A DNA stretch of 64,000 nt from NCBI GenBank assembly GCA_014237465.1, contig JABZFM010000023.1, forward strand, positions 1 to 64,000. The letters are read 5' to 3'. The notes beneath the pieces are model-generated. The model was not told the origin of the DNA and did no database searches. It worked only from the letters and a program-made list of their open reading frames with translations. This DNA is from Desulfobacteraceae bacterium. Lineage in GTDB: Bacteria; Desulfobacterota; Desulfobacteria; Desulfobacterales; Desulfosalsimonadaceae. The position numbers and the translations under genes were made by a program. Numbering within the stretch: the first letter of the stretch is position 1; each line of letters opens with the position of its first letter. Shown one piece after another: positions 19,901 through 28,340 of this stretch.

Positions 19901-21350
19901 TCCCCTGTAGTGCAGCCGCAGCTATATCCTCAACATTGATATCCAGTGTTTCATAAGCGGCTTCTTCAAGAAATGACCCTGTTCCTGCTGAACATGCTTC
20001 ATTCATGGCATAATCTGAAGGGACACCGGATGTAATATATGTATATTTAGCATCCTGGCCTCCAATTTCAAAGAGCGTGTCAACCTCAGGGTCAAAATAG
20101 ACCGCTGCCGTCGCGTGGGCAATGATTTCATTGATGACACCATCGGTTAACGCATGAAGACCGGCTATCTGCCTTCCGGATCCACACACACCGAGTCCGG
20201 TTACCGATAATTTCGAAGGGTCCATGGTTTGCTGAATCTGTTTTAAAATACCCTGGTAGCATTTTTTTGAAGCACCGACCGGATCTCCGTCAGTTAATAA
20301 ATAAATAGACGCTAAAATTGAATTGTCGGACCTACGCATAAGAACCGCTTTGGTTGTCGTGGACCCGACATCAAGCCCGAGAATACATACATCTCCGGGC
20401 CTGGGAATCTCTTTTGACATAGAATTGAATATTACCTGGTTCTGAAAGTGCTTCAGCCGGGGCAATGGTTCAAATGAGTTAACGTGCGTGTTAAAAAGGT
20501 TTGTAATATCGGAATTTTTTGAATCTTCATTATTCAGGGCCCATAAAGCGGCACCAAGGGCTTCAAAATAAGGGGCTTCTTCAGGAACCAGCAGACTGGG
20601 GATTTCCTGCTTTAAATAGTCAATCATCATTTGATTTCTGGTTGTCCCCCCGACAATCATGATGTTTTTTTTCTCGACTTTTTTTAACAGTTCCAAAACT
20701 TTAGAGGCCATCATGCGGCATAAACCCGCGGTGACTCTTGATTTGGGTATTCCTTTATTGATTGCATGGGTGCAATCTGATTTACAAAAAACAGAACAGC
20801 GTCCTGAAACTTCATAAGGATTTTCAACAGATGACCAGCGTAAAGCTTCATCCATGGATACATTCATTCTTCGCAATTGCTGATTAAAAAATTCACCGGT
20901 GCCTGAAGCACACTTATTTCCGGTTAACACATTAGAAATCAGTCCGTTTCGGTTCAGGACATAGACCATGAATGTTTCACCGCCGGCAGATACCACAGCC
21001 GGAGATTCAACCTTCGGCGTTTTTACAAACTGATAGGCATATTCGACCGCTTCAGGTTCGGATATCGATGAAAAATTCACAAAATGTCTGAACCGGCGGC
21101 CGGTTGCTGCAATTCTGTCATATGCCGTTAAATCAAGCGATGACAAAAGCGACGCCAACACATGTTTCGGGTTGCCGGCGTGAGAATGAGTTGCGTAATC
21201 AATTACATTAACAGCATCCCTTGGCTGACTTGAACTTTTAAAATTTTCCGGTGAATTCTTCTCTATCCGGACCAGAGAAATAGTTGATGCCCCCAGACAG
21301 ATCCCAAGCGCTTTTGTTGTTTTTCCCGACAAGTTTTTTGATTCTGGCAT
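16956..21350 (-). CDS. Giant acyl-CoA dehydratase activase (two ASKHA domains plus DUF2229 and HgdB-like parts)
   Basis: 1464 residues. Two BadF/BcrA/HgdC-type ATPase domains: the first begins GICLGASTISLVRI and contains CASGTGEFF; the second begins LGLDVGSTTTKAVLM and contains EIGGQDAKYTYI, CSAGTGSFLE and QGGVCYN. A Cys-rich stretch follows (CEGGREKCDRRC, about 640), then DUF2229 and 2-hydroxyglutaryl-CoA dehydratase-like segments. Such activators use ATP to fire a low-potential electron from a 4Fe-4S cluster into a dehydratase or reductase. The partner enzyme is not in this window and the substrate is unknown. The gene directly precedes nqrA (2 bp), so it is very likely in the same transcript. 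Confidence 0.88.
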   Translation of the reverse strand: MPESKNLSGKTTKALGICLGASTISLVRIEKNSPENFKSSSQPRDAVNVIDYATHSHAGNPKHVLASLLSSLDLTAYDRIAATGRRFRHFVNFSSISEPEAVEYAYQFVKTPKVESPAVVSAGGETFMVYVLNRNGLISNVLTGNKCASGTGEFFNQQLRRMNVSMDEALRWSSVENPYEVSGRCSVFCKSDCTHAINKGIPKSRVTAGLCRMMASKVLELLKKVEKKNIMIVGGTTRNQMMIDYLKQEIPSLLVPEEAPYFEALGAALWALNNEDSKNSDITNLFNTHVNSFEPLPRLKHFQNQVIFNSMSKEIPRPGDVCILGLDVGSTTTKAVLMRRSDNSILASIYLLTDGDPVGASKKCYQGILKQIQQTMDPSKLSVTGLGVCGSGRQIAGLHALTDGVINEIIAHATAAVYFDPEVDTLFEIGGQDAKYTYITSGVPSDYAMNEACSAGTGSFLEEAAYETLDINVEDIAAAALQGNHPPNFNDQCAAFISSDIKTAIHEGIGHNDIIAGLVYSICMNYINRVKGNRPMGKKIFMQGGVCYNQAVPLAMASLTGKKIIVPPEPGLMGAYGAALEIKKRIDIGLLKQKEFDLHQLSERSVHYGRSFICEGGREKCDRRCEINMIELEGKKYPFGGACNRYYNIRYKLKYDLKNLDLVRAREKLIFNQHAPWSITENKKPFLKTVGVNKSFLVNSLYPFYQTFFNQIGFRTLIPESPSKEGIDQRNAAFCYPAELAHGFFHTMIQNKIPPDFIFLPHIRSIPIENGTSNTQACPFVQGEPFYLKSAFHQSLQELKQKGTTLLTPFINMPKGLLSAKNPMIQIAKEMGVHRKKAEESFNKALNVQRECNKKMMSMGQRALSDLESDPEKIAIVIFGRPYNAMVEEAHMGIPHKFASRGVQIIPFDFLPFENEKSKRHMYWGMGQMILKAARFVQKHPQLFATYITNFSCGPDSFLITYFRSIMGRKPSLTLELDSHTADAGLETRIEAFLDIIKQYRQIILQEKAVKEPETFTPAQTFMKNGSPTIKTSAGNTLLMTDPKVTLLIPSMGRISTLAISAVFSEAGYHLAPIVPADESILKLGRANTSGKECLPLILTTGTLLNYVYNKKQSDEILVYFMPSASGPCRFGQYSVYMEDLIKRLKLPDVAIYSLTSDNTYSTMGKRFNNKKAWCGIIISDIMEDFHAMLLANAKDPGSAISIFNDALESILNVLKKGNYNDLILELTHQMKKFSEIPVKKPYEEVPKILLTGEIFARRDAFSRQNLSEQLAEIGFAVVCSPVSEWFRYSDYLLGIDGHWASMSMRKKMEFFLRQIFMNRYEKRLTSIFSSSGILHAKPVNLQKIIDSALPHMSEQLTGEAILTVGSSLDEVASEVCGVIALGPFGCMPNRLSEAILNETMTREVKITNTASGKKLEKVLENMDDLPFLAIETDGSPFPQLINAKLESFCQRAQRLHHRMIQFK

Positions 21351-21407
21351 TATAAAAAGCCCTGATTAATTCTTTGGTAAAGACAGCTGTGATTCCCGGT
21401 TTCTTTG

Positions 21408-22067
21408 TTACTGATGTAAGTAAATTCTCCGATAAGACATTTGATCCCTGTCAAAAACTCCACATTCTCCATTATCCGAAGAGCCGACAATAATGATGTA
21501 TCGTTCGGATGAATTAAAAAGAATCGTTTCATTTGGCTTTATCTGTTCACGCGTGACATTCCCTGAGGACCATCGAAAAAGAACACTGGAATGAGAATGC
21601 CCGCAAAAAATAACTTTATATAAAGTTTCATTAAATAGTTGTAGCGCGCGATCAGTTGTGCCGGTATCAACGGGTTCGTAAAAAGACCTGACAGAATTAA
21701 ACGGAAGCGAATGCGTAAAACAAATATTCTCATCCACCAGCCGCATCGGCATATGTTTTAAAAATGATATAATCTTCTTTTTTTTAATCAGCGGTAGATC
21801 AAAAAAATGCCCGTTGTTCAGCATTGTTTCGATTTGAAAGTCATTATTTCCTTTTACGGTCATAAAACCATTACGATCAATTGTCTCAAAAATTTCATAC
21901 AGATTGTCATTACGCAATGAATCGAATATATCCCCTAAATGTATTAAAATATTGCTCTGGGCATTATTTAAGCAAACAACACCTTTTAAAATAGATTCAA
22001 GATTTCCATGAGAGTCTGCAAGCAGTCCGATTCGTTTTGAACATTCCAATAACTTTTCCTGTGCCAT
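21408..22067 (-). CDS. Calcineurin-like metallophosphoesterase (MJ0936/YfcE type)
   Basis: 219 residues. The metal-binding motifs are in order: LLADSHGN (about 15-22), HLGDIFD, VKGNNDFQ and CGHSHSS. These fit a two-metal phosphodiesterase of the YfcE/MJ0936 group; the natural substrate is unknown. A 57-bp gap separates it from the activase downstream, so it may open the activase-nqr transcript. Upstream on the minus strand is a hairpin ATTCTAT/ATAGAAT near 22117-22138. Confidence 0.85.
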   Translation of the reverse strand: MAQEKLLECSKRIGLLADSHGNLESILKGVVCLNNAQSNILIHLGDIFDSLRNDNLYEIFETIDRNGFMTVKGNNDFQIETMLNNGHFFDLPLIKKKKIISFLKHMPMRLVDENICFTHSLPFNSVRSFYEPVDTGTTDRALQLFNETLYKVIFCGHSHSSVLFRWSSGNVTREQIKPNETILFNSSERYIIIVGSSDNGECGVFDRDQMSYRRIYLHQ

Positions 22068-22215
22068 AAGCTTAGCAGTTTTTCAAAAACAATATTTTAA
22101 AAAAAAAAGCGCGCAGATTCTATATGGGGCATAGAATAATTTTTTATAATTCTTTTGGATTTATTTTAACTTAAAAAACTATGATTATAAAAATTGAGTA
22201 TTGGTTATAATCAAT

Positions 22216-22280
22216 AAAGTAAACCATGCCCTCCGGGGCTTAACCCAAGTCCGAGCCTTCCGGACTCTGATCTTTACTTT
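22216..22280. ncRNA. Possible structured RNA with a three-way junction
   Basis: AAAGTAAA (22216-22223) pairs perfectly with TTTACTTT (22273-22280). Inside are GCCC-TCCG-GGGC (22228-22239) and GTCCG/CGGAC (22249-22253 with 22261-22265), joined by TTAACCCAA. This makes a compact closed junction in an otherwise AT-rich 390-bp gap. Strand is undecided: it precedes a plus-strand gene at 22457 and a minus-strand gene at 22067. I could not match it to a riboswitch class I know. Confidence 0.35.
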
Positions 22281-22456
22281 TGTAAATTAGCCTATTGCAG
22301 GCGATCTGTCAATCTATGCACAATCAATGTTTGTAATTTATTATTTGAAAAAACAGTGGTCATCATTTATATTTTTTGATAAATCGTTAGAGAGTCAAAC
22401 ACTGCAGAATGCTTTCAAAAAATATTATCTATAAAAATTTAAAAGGTTTTGGGACA

Positions 22457-22774
22457 ATGAGGAATAAACTTGATGATGCGACATGGATTTTTGTGGTTGT
22501 TCAGGATCCGAGTGGAAAAGAACAGTTTTTAGGACTGCATGATGAAAAAACAGATATTTCCTATATACCAGCGTTCCACAATAGGGATGATGCCATAAGT
22601 TGTTTAATACATTTACCAGCTCAAAAAGGAATAAAATATGAAGTTCAGGCAATTATGTACGGAGATCTGTCCCGGGATGCATTAGAAAATAATTTTTCCA
22701 TCTTTTTGCTGGATGGAGACGGAAAAATTATTGATAAAATTTTTCCGGATCAAGCATCTAAAAAGACGCATTAA
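22457..22774 (+). CDS. Small protein of unknown function
   Basis: 105 residues from the ATG at 22457. An ATG at 22409 would add 16 residues but has no ribosome-binding site; the chosen start has only AAAAGG about 12 bases upstream. The sequence has a regular alpha/beta look (WIFVVVQDPSGKEQFLGL, then DISYIPAFHNRDDA) with no Cys clusters or membrane segments. I do not recognise a family. It precedes elbB by 64 bp on the same strand and may be co-transcribed. Confidence 0.6.
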   Translation: MRNKLDDATWIFVVVQDPSGKEQFLGLHDEKTDISYIPAFHNRDDAISCLIHLPAQKGIKYEVQAIMYGDLSRDALENNFSIFLLDGDGKIIDKIFPDQASKKTH

Positions 22775-22838
22775 AAATTTTAATATCTCTGTTCATTATT
22801 AATAATTAACTTTTTTCTTCCGGTATAAGGAGAAATCT

Positions 22839-23492
22839 ATGAAAAAAATCGGAGTTTTGCTGTCAGGTTGCGGTGTATATGACGGTGTGGAAATTCATGA
22901 AGCGGTTATTACCCTGCTTGCCCTGGATCGAAACGGCGCCGAAGCTGTGTGTATGGCTCCGGACATTGAGCAGCATCATGTTGTGAACCATTTAAACGGT
23001 GAACCCAGTGATGAAAAACGTAATGTCCTTGTTGAGTCTGCACGGATAGCAAGGGGAAATATAACAGATGTCAAAGCGGTTAATGCCGCTGACATTGATG
23101 GGTTGATCATCCCCGGTGGATTTGGAGCAGCAAAGAATTTAAGTAATTTTGCGCTTAAAGGAAAAGATGCGGATATCAACCCGGATGTTGCTAAAATTGT
23201 CAGAGATATGGTGGATGCCCAAAAACCTGTGGGCGCAATATGTATTTCTCCCGCAGTATTGTCTAAAATTCTGGAGGATAAAAGCCCGGAAGTGACCATC
23301 GGCAATGATTTCGGAACTATTGAAACGATCGAGAGCATTGGAGGGATTCATGTCGCCTGTACAGTGGATCAGATCCATATCGACCGTGACAATAAACTGA
23401 TAACAACACCTGCGTATATGCTTGGCCCCGGCATCAAGGATGTGGCCAGCGGAATAGAACAACTTGTTGAAGAGGTTTTAAGGCAAGCGTAA
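22839..23492 (+). CDS. elbB: ElbB-type DJ-1/PfpI-superfamily glyoxalase
   Basis: 217 residues, the family's usual size, with a strong TAAGGAG before the ATG. KIGVLLSGCGVYDG at the start, IIPGGFGAAKNLSNFA in the middle and the nucleophile-elbow Cys in GAICISPAVL (about residue 136) are hallmarks of ElbB (isoprenoid biosynthesis glyoxalase) in the DJ-1/PfpI superfamily. The E. coli homologue has weak glyoxalase activity and was linked to isoprenoid synthesis, but the physiological role is unsettled. The gene converges with the DHH-CBS gene. Confidence 0.9.
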   Translation: MKKIGVLLSGCGVYDGVEIHEAVITLLALDRNGAEAVCMAPDIEQHHVVNHLNGEPSDEKRNVLVESARIARGNITDVKAVNAADIDGLIIPGGFGAAKNLSNFALKGKDADINPDVAKIVRDMVDAQKPVGAICISPAVLSKILEDKSPEVTIGNDFGTIETIESIGGIHVACTVDQIHIDRDNKLITTPAYMLGPGIKDVASGIEQLVEEVLRQA

Positions 23493-23573
23493 ATTTATTG
23501 AGTATTCCTGAATGCTTTCTGAAGTTTTCACAATATGAAACAAAAATCGTCAGTTTATATTTATCCCGTTATA

Positions 23574-24872
23574 TTAATCTGGGAGCAAATCATAGAAATA
23601 AAGCATTGCATCTGATCTAGACATAATTCCAATAATTCTATCATCCTTGACTACCGGTAGCCGTCCGATATCATGCTTAACCATTATCCGAGCTGCCTCT
23701 ATTGGGCTTTTGTCCGGTTCGATTGTTATATTCCTTGTGTTCATAAATGCCTTGACAGGGGATTTTAATTGAGAAGCCTTTCTGATTTTCTTAAAATCGC
23801 GTCGTGAAATAACGCCGACAAGCTTTTCATCATCAACAACCGGTAGTCCTGTACATCCCTTTTCTTTTAATAAATTTGCGACTTCACTCATGGGAGCGTC
23901 CGAGGTTACGCTGAAAACCGGGTAAGACATTAAATCGCTTATCAGTACAGACCCCTGCTGGTTGCCTTTGAGTAATTCGAGCAACCACTCATTTAATGCG
24001 GAAGGGTTAACAGACTTTATCATTGCAGAACCGGCACCCGGATGACCGCCCCCACCCATACTCCGCATAATTAATCCCACATTAATATCCTCAACACTGC
24101 TGCGCCCAATCACAATACATTTTTCATGATCTTTATGAACGAAAATTCCAAATGCTGCATCAACATTTAAGATATCCCTGTACATATTTACCACCAGAGA
24201 AAGATTGTTGACATGCCCTTCAATATGCATCGTATTGATACTTACAGTGTAATTATCAATTTTTGTCCGGGGGGCTGCTTTTAACATTGCAAATAAAATA
24301 TTTTTTTGTTTTTCTCCATAAGCCGGCTGTAAAAACGTTGAAAGAATATTCAGATCAGCTTTATTTTCCAGCAGGTATCCTGCGGTATACGCGTCTTCTG
24401 CTGTTGAAGACGGAAATGTCAGACTGCCGGTATCTTCATATAACCCTGTTAAAAAAAGCGTGGCCTGTATCGGCGTTAAAAGAATATTCTGCTTTTTGAT
24501 TTCACGAATCATCAAAGTTATATTGGCGCCTATTTTCTCCTGACATTTCCAGTTCGGATTTAAATCACTCTGGTTTTCATGATGATCCCATAAAAAAATT
24601 TCAAGATTTTTATTTTTTTTAAGACCGCTCATTTTTTCAAGCCTTGCCCATTGACCTGTGTCAACGACAATCAAACGTTTCACTTCAGTTTGATCAATTT
24701 CATCGATTGTGCTGATTTCAAAAAGGTCTTTGTGAATGGACAAAAAGGCTTTTACATTCGGGTTTAACGCTTTCGGAAGAACGGGAATCGCACCGGGATA
24801 TAAAATCGTCCCGGCAATAACAGATGCAAACCCGTCAAAATCCGTGCTTCGATGAGTTGTTATGATCTGCAT
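23574..24872 (-). CDS. DHH-family phosphoesterase with two CBS domains
   Basis: 432 residues. The DHH part has THRSTDFDGFAS (7-17), VVDTGQW, LWDHHEN and YEDTGSLTFPS, and the DHHA1 part ends MGGGGHPGAGSAM. Two CBS motifs follow (SVTSDAPMSEVANLL and PDKSPIEAARIM). The family cleaves phosphodiesters such as small linear oligonucleotides or cyclic dinucleotides, and the CBS pair usually senses adenine nucleotides. In many Desulfobacterota proteins with this arrangement a tRNA nucleotidyltransferase domain follows the CBS pair; here the protein stops right after it. The substrate is not known. Confidence 0.82.
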   Translation of the reverse strand: MQIITTHRSTDFDGFASVIAGTILYPGAIPVLPKALNPNVKAFLSIHKDLFEISTIDEIDQTEVKRLIVVDTGQWARLEKMSGLKKNKNLEIFLWDHHENQSDLNPNWKCQEKIGANITLMIREIKKQNILLTPIQATLFLTGLYEDTGSLTFPSSTAEDAYTAGYLLENKADLNILSTFLQPAYGEKQKNILFAMLKAAPRTKIDNYTVSINTMHIEGHVNNLSLVVNMYRDILNVDAAFGIFVHKDHEKCIVIGRSSVEDINVGLIMRSMGGGGHPGAGSAMIKSVNPSALNEWLLELLKGNQQGSVLISDLMSYPVFSVTSDAPMSEVANLLKEKGCTGLPVVDDEKLVGVISRRDFKKIRKASQLKSPVKAFMNTRNITIEPDKSPIEAARIMVKHDIGRLPVVKDDRIIGIMSRSDAMLYFYDLLPD

Positions 24873-25075
24873 AACAGAATCCTGTATTATTGGATAGGGA
24901 AGTTATTCCTGGTTGAAAAATTCATAAAAATCGAGGGTTCAACAGAGTGTAAATATCGCAAGCGGGTAATGTTTAGCATATTTTTATTTTAGAATGTTGC
25001 CCCAAAAAGTCAAGCAGTTTACTTTATAAAAAATATATCAAATTAATTAATCTTTATACGAACGGTAAACAATTA

Positions 25076-25786
25076 TTATGAAAAATAATTCCCTGCAATC
25101 ACCAGCGAACGATCATCACCGGAAATGGGGAGCCTGTATTTTTCAACCTGTAATTTAATTTTTTGATCGTTGATTTGATAACCATTTGCCCCGATTTTTG
25201 CCACGTTCAGCTCATCAAGTTCTTTTTGTACATCTTTACCTTTCATGACAATTATAAATCCATCCGGCTTTATCAATGGAACCGCCAAAAAAAGAAACCT
25301 TTTCAGCGACGTAAACGCCCGACTGATCACCATATCAAACTGTCCGGCAAAATCAGGATGCTTTGAAAGTTCTTCAACCCGGTACTGTTGTGCGGAAATA
25401 TTTTTAAGATTCAGAATTCTAATCACATACTTTAAAAAATTTATTTTTTTTCTTGAACTGTCAACAAGACTGACTGACAGCGAAGGTATAAAAATCTTTA
25501 AGGGAATCCCAGGAAAACCGCCCCCGGTGCCGATATCAAGTAGAGTAATTTCCGGCACAGATGACACGGATTGAATATATTTTCCGGGAATGAGCGAATC
25601 GATAATGTGCTTTTCAGCCACTTCTGCCGGGTCCGTGATGGCGGTCAGGTTTATTTTTTCATTCCCGGCCAACAACTCGGTTGCATATAGCGCCATCTGA
25701 TCTGATTGCCGTCGATCGATATCAATATGAAAGTCCCGGCACAATGATGCCAAAGATTCTTTCCATTCATCAGAATTTATGTTCAT
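25076..25786 (-). CDS. rsmG: 16S rRNA (guanine527-N7)-methyltransferase
   Basis: 236 residues, typical length. The SAM-binding motif LLDIGTGGGFPGIPL (about 80-94), VDSSRKKINFL and VISRAFTSL are characteristic of RsmG (GidB). It methylates G527 in the 530 loop of 16S rRNA. The gene stands alone between the DHH-CBS gene and a UDP-sugar pair, with about 85 bp on its 5' side and 200 bp of AT-rich, featureless DNA on its 3' side. Here it is not next to gidA. Confidence 0.95.
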   Translation of the reverse strand: MNINSDEWKESLASLCRDFHIDIDRRQSDQMALYATELLAGNEKINLTAITDPAEVAEKHIIDSLIPGKYIQSVSSVPEITLLDIGTGGGFPGIPLKIFIPSLSVSLVDSSRKKINFLKYVIRILNLKNISAQQYRVEELSKHPDFAGQFDMVISRAFTSLKRFLFLAVPLIKPDGFIIVMKGKDVQKELDELNVAKIGANGYQINDQKIKLQVEKYRLPISGDDRSLVIAGNYFS

Positions 25787-25871
25787 AGAAGAACTTCAAT
25801 TAGATCAGAAATGAATTATCTCATATAATCTTAGGGTAAGAGGCCTCTGAGCCGCTTTTGCGACATTGTCT

Positions 25872-26807
25872 CTATTTCACAAAGGGATGATAATCACCTT
25901 TTAAACCAATCGGAGGGGTATTTCGAATATTAAAAACCGTTTCAATACTGGGCCGGGCATGGGAAGACTTAAAACCACCTCCATTTAATATGTCTTGATA
26001 GCTGGCATTATGTAGATCAGTAAAACCTCCGCTGAATTCGAGTTCTTCGTTATTTACTGTAATCGACCGAAATGTGCGCTGCCCTTCTTCAATCTGTTCA
26101 TGAGGGAGATTAGATTCATCAACGCTTAAAAACCAGCGAACTCTGGCATTTTTTAATTCAAGAAAACCCGAGGCTTTATCAGCTTCCATCAAATGAACCA
26201 CATTATTCTGAACCGGCCCGAATATCCAGATCAGCATATCAAAAAAATGAATGCCGATATTTGTGGCAATCCCACCTGATTTATGCACATCCCCTTTCCA
26301 GGAAATGAAATACCACCTGCCTCTTGAGGTGATATAGGTCAAATCTACGTCAGCCTTTTGGTCCTTTGCCCCTTTATCAACCTTGTTTTTTAATTCAATG
26401 ATCGACGGATGAAGGCGGAGTTGTAGAATATTATAAACATTCTTGCCGGTTTCCTTTTCCAGTTCCTCAATGCCATCAATATTCCATGGATTTAAAACCA
26501 ACGGTTTTTCACAAATAGCATGCGCTTGGTTTCTTAAGGCAAACCGAATATGCGCATCGTGAAGGTAGTTGGGTGAGCAGATCGATACATAATCAATCAT
26601 TTTGCCCCTGCGCCGCAATTTATCCACATGTCGGTCAAACCTTTCGAACTCAATGAAAAAATCAGATTCCGGAAAGTAACTATCTATAACCCCCACACTA
26701 TCTTTGGGGTCTAGGGCCGCAATCAGTTGACTTCCTGACTCCTTAATTGCCTTCATATGCCTCGGTGCGACAAAACCAGCTGCTCCCAGTAAAACAAATC
26801 GATACAT
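25872..26807 (-). CDS. WbpB/WlbA-like UDP-N-acetylglucosaminuronate 3-dehydrogenase
   Basis: 311 residues, Gfo/Idh/MocA family. The Rossmann start is LLGAAGFVAPRHMKAI, the EKPLVL motif (about 100) carries the family lysine, and GGIATNIGIHFFDMLIW provides the conserved His/Asp region. Together with the acetyltransferase gene 30 bp upstream this matches the wbpB-wbpD pair, which oxidises UDP-GlcNAcA at C3 before amination and acetylation for 2,3-diacetamido-hexuronic acid sugars of surface polysaccharide. The aminotransferase step (WbpE) is not in the window. The specific substrate is inferred from family and context. Confidence 0.8.
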   Translation of the reverse strand: MYRFVLLGAAGFVAPRHMKAIKESGSQLIAALDPKDSVGVIDSYFPESDFFIEFERFDRHVDKLRRRGKMIDYVSICSPNYLHDAHIRFALRNQAHAICEKPLVLNPWNIDGIEELEKETGKNVYNILQLRLHPSIIELKNKVDKGAKDQKADVDLTYITSRGRWYFISWKGDVHKSGGIATNIGIHFFDMLIWIFGPVQNNVVHLMEADKASGFLELKNARVRWFLSVDESNLPHEQIEEGQRTFRSITVNNEELEFSGGFTDLHNASYQDILNGGGFKSSHARPSIETVFNIRNTPPIGLKGDYHPFVK

Positions 26808-26837
26808 GCCTGTTTTCCCTTCAAAGGTTAAATTAAT

Positions 26838-27404
26838 TCAAAATTCCAAAAACAACCGACCTGTCCGATCGTCACTTTTATACTGCATGGCACAATGTGA
26901 GCAATATAAATTGGATGGAATCTTTTCTCCGCATTGACATACCCAACCTATTTGACGTGATGGATTTCCTGCAACCAACGCATAATCCGGCACATCTTGT
27001 GTGATAACAGCGCCCGCCCCCACAAACGCATAGGAACCTATGGTATGGCCGCAAACAACAGTGCAGTTTGCGCCCAGAGTCGCGCCGCTTTTCACAACTG
27101 TGGGTCTAACCTCATGCATGCGCCGAATATGAGCGCGGGGATTAAATACATTGGTAAAAACCATGGAAGGTCCGCAAAAAACATTATCTTCCAGCGTCAC
27201 GCCTTTATATATGGACACATTATTCTGAATTTTACAGCGATTGCCTATGATCACATCAGGACCTATCACAATATTCTGGCCGATTTTACATTCTTCACCT
27301 ATCCGGCTGCCTGAAATAATATGGCAAAAATGCCATATTCGTGTTCCGGAACCGATGGACACGCCATCATCAACATAACTTGATTCATGAATAAAATAAT
27401 CCAT
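26838..27404 (-). CDS. WbpD/WlbB-like UDP-3-amino-sugar N-acetyltransferase
   Basis: 188 residues from the ATG at 27404, giving [14 protein letters not shown], the usual start of this family. A GTG at 27452 would add 16 residues; neither start has a clear binding site. Left-handed beta-helix hexapeptide repeats run through the protein ([28 protein letters not shown]), with a C-terminal four-Cys segment (CQCGEK...CSHC) that may bind zinc. It acetylates the 3-amino group of a UDP-hexuronic acid. It is first of a two-gene unit with the dehydrogenase. Confidence 0.8.
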   Translation of the reverse strand: MDYFIHESSYVDDGVSIGSGTRIWHFCHIISGSRIGEECKIGQNIVIGPDVIIGNRCKIQNNVSIYKGVTLEDNVFCGPSMVFTNVFNPRAHIRRMHEVRPTVVKSGATLGANCTVVCGHTIGSYAFVGAGAVITQDVPDYALVAGNPSRQIGWVCQCGEKIPSNLYCSHCAMQYKSDDRTGRLFLEF

Positions 27405-27758
27405 AAAATTTATTGCTTTTGAAGCTAAAGGTTTATTTTTAAAATGACTCACATTTCATAATTAATAAAAAAAATTATCGTAAGCTTCATTCTGATTCAT
27501 TGCCGCAATGTGTCATAGTCCAATTTTTTTTATACGACCACTGTAATTACTCTAAACAAAGATATTTTGCAATACCCATCAAATACCGAATTCAGGAGTT
27601 GATAAATATATATTTTTCAATGTACAGTTCCGATTCAAATTGACTAAAATAATTAACCCGTTAGAAATCAATAAATTTAAATGCTTATTGCATTTGATCC
27701 AAGTAGATGCTATAAATCCAAAAATATTTTTAAAAAATCTATAAAAGTTGAATAAAAA
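27405..27758. other. AT-rich divergent promoter region
   Basis: About 350 bp between divergent sugar genes. It is very AT-rich, with runs of A and T and no coding frame or hairpin I can support. Promoters for both sides must lie here, but no confident -35/-10 pair can be named. Confidence 0.4.
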
Positions 27759-28340
27759 ATGAATTTTAACTCACACCACCTTCAAGTTCAACGAATTATT
27801 AATAAAATTAATTATTTTTCTATTTTTTTCAAATGGTTAAATCTATTCTATCCTAAAGGCAAAGGGATACAATTTTATTTTTTGTTATATTATTTTTTCC
27901 CGCAAAAAATTTTGCGCCTCAATGGCCGTGTTCCATGGCCGGTTCATTTCACATCACGTGTGCTCTACCATAAAAATATATTGATCGGAAATCGAAGTGC
28001 TCCTGGTATGAGCTCGAATTGTTATATACAAGGACGCAACGGAATTATTCTTGGCCACAATGTCCGGATCGGTCCTGGTGTCGGATTAATCAGCGCAAAC
28101 CATGACCCCGATGATTATGACAAATGGCCCCATTCGTCACCGATAAAAATTGGAAATAATGTCTGGATTGGCATGAATACAGTAATTTTACCCGGTGTCC
28201 AAATTGGCGATAATGTTATTATCGGAGCGAATTCAGTTGTCTCAAAAAATTTGCCGTCAAATGCACTTGCTACAGGGAATCCGTGCCGGTTTATCCGAGA
28301 AAAATCACCGTATTTAGGGAAGGATTATAGTAAAATTTGA
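27759..28340 (+). CDS. Hexapeptide-repeat acyltransferase (CatB/maltose acetyltransferase type)
   Basis: 193 residues. A hydrophobic aromatic N-terminus (about 20-50) precedes a left-handed beta-helix domain: LGHNVRIGPGVGLISANHDPDD holds the catalytic His of this family, followed by KIGNNVWIGMNTVILPGV and ATGNPCRFIRE. It probably O-acetylates a cell-surface sugar, acceptor unknown. It overlaps the next gene by 3 bp, so the two form a unit. Its base composition is visibly AT-richer than that of the neighbours. Confidence 0.8.
   Translation: MNFNSHHLQVQRIINKINYFSIFFKWLNLFYPKGKGIQFYFLLYYFFPQKILRLNGRVPWPVHFTSRVLYHKNILIGNRSAPGMSSNCYIQGRNGIILGHNVRIGPGVGLISANHDPDDYDKWPHSSPIKIGNNVWIGMNTVILPGVQIGDNVIIGANSVVSKNLPSNALATGNPCRFIREKSPYLGKDYSKI

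Noticed and set aside
22216-22280. Known riboswitch (cyclic-di-GMP class I, SAM, fluoride) or hammerhead ribozyme
   Set aside because: None of the conserved core strings of those classes is present; only the junction shape is supported.
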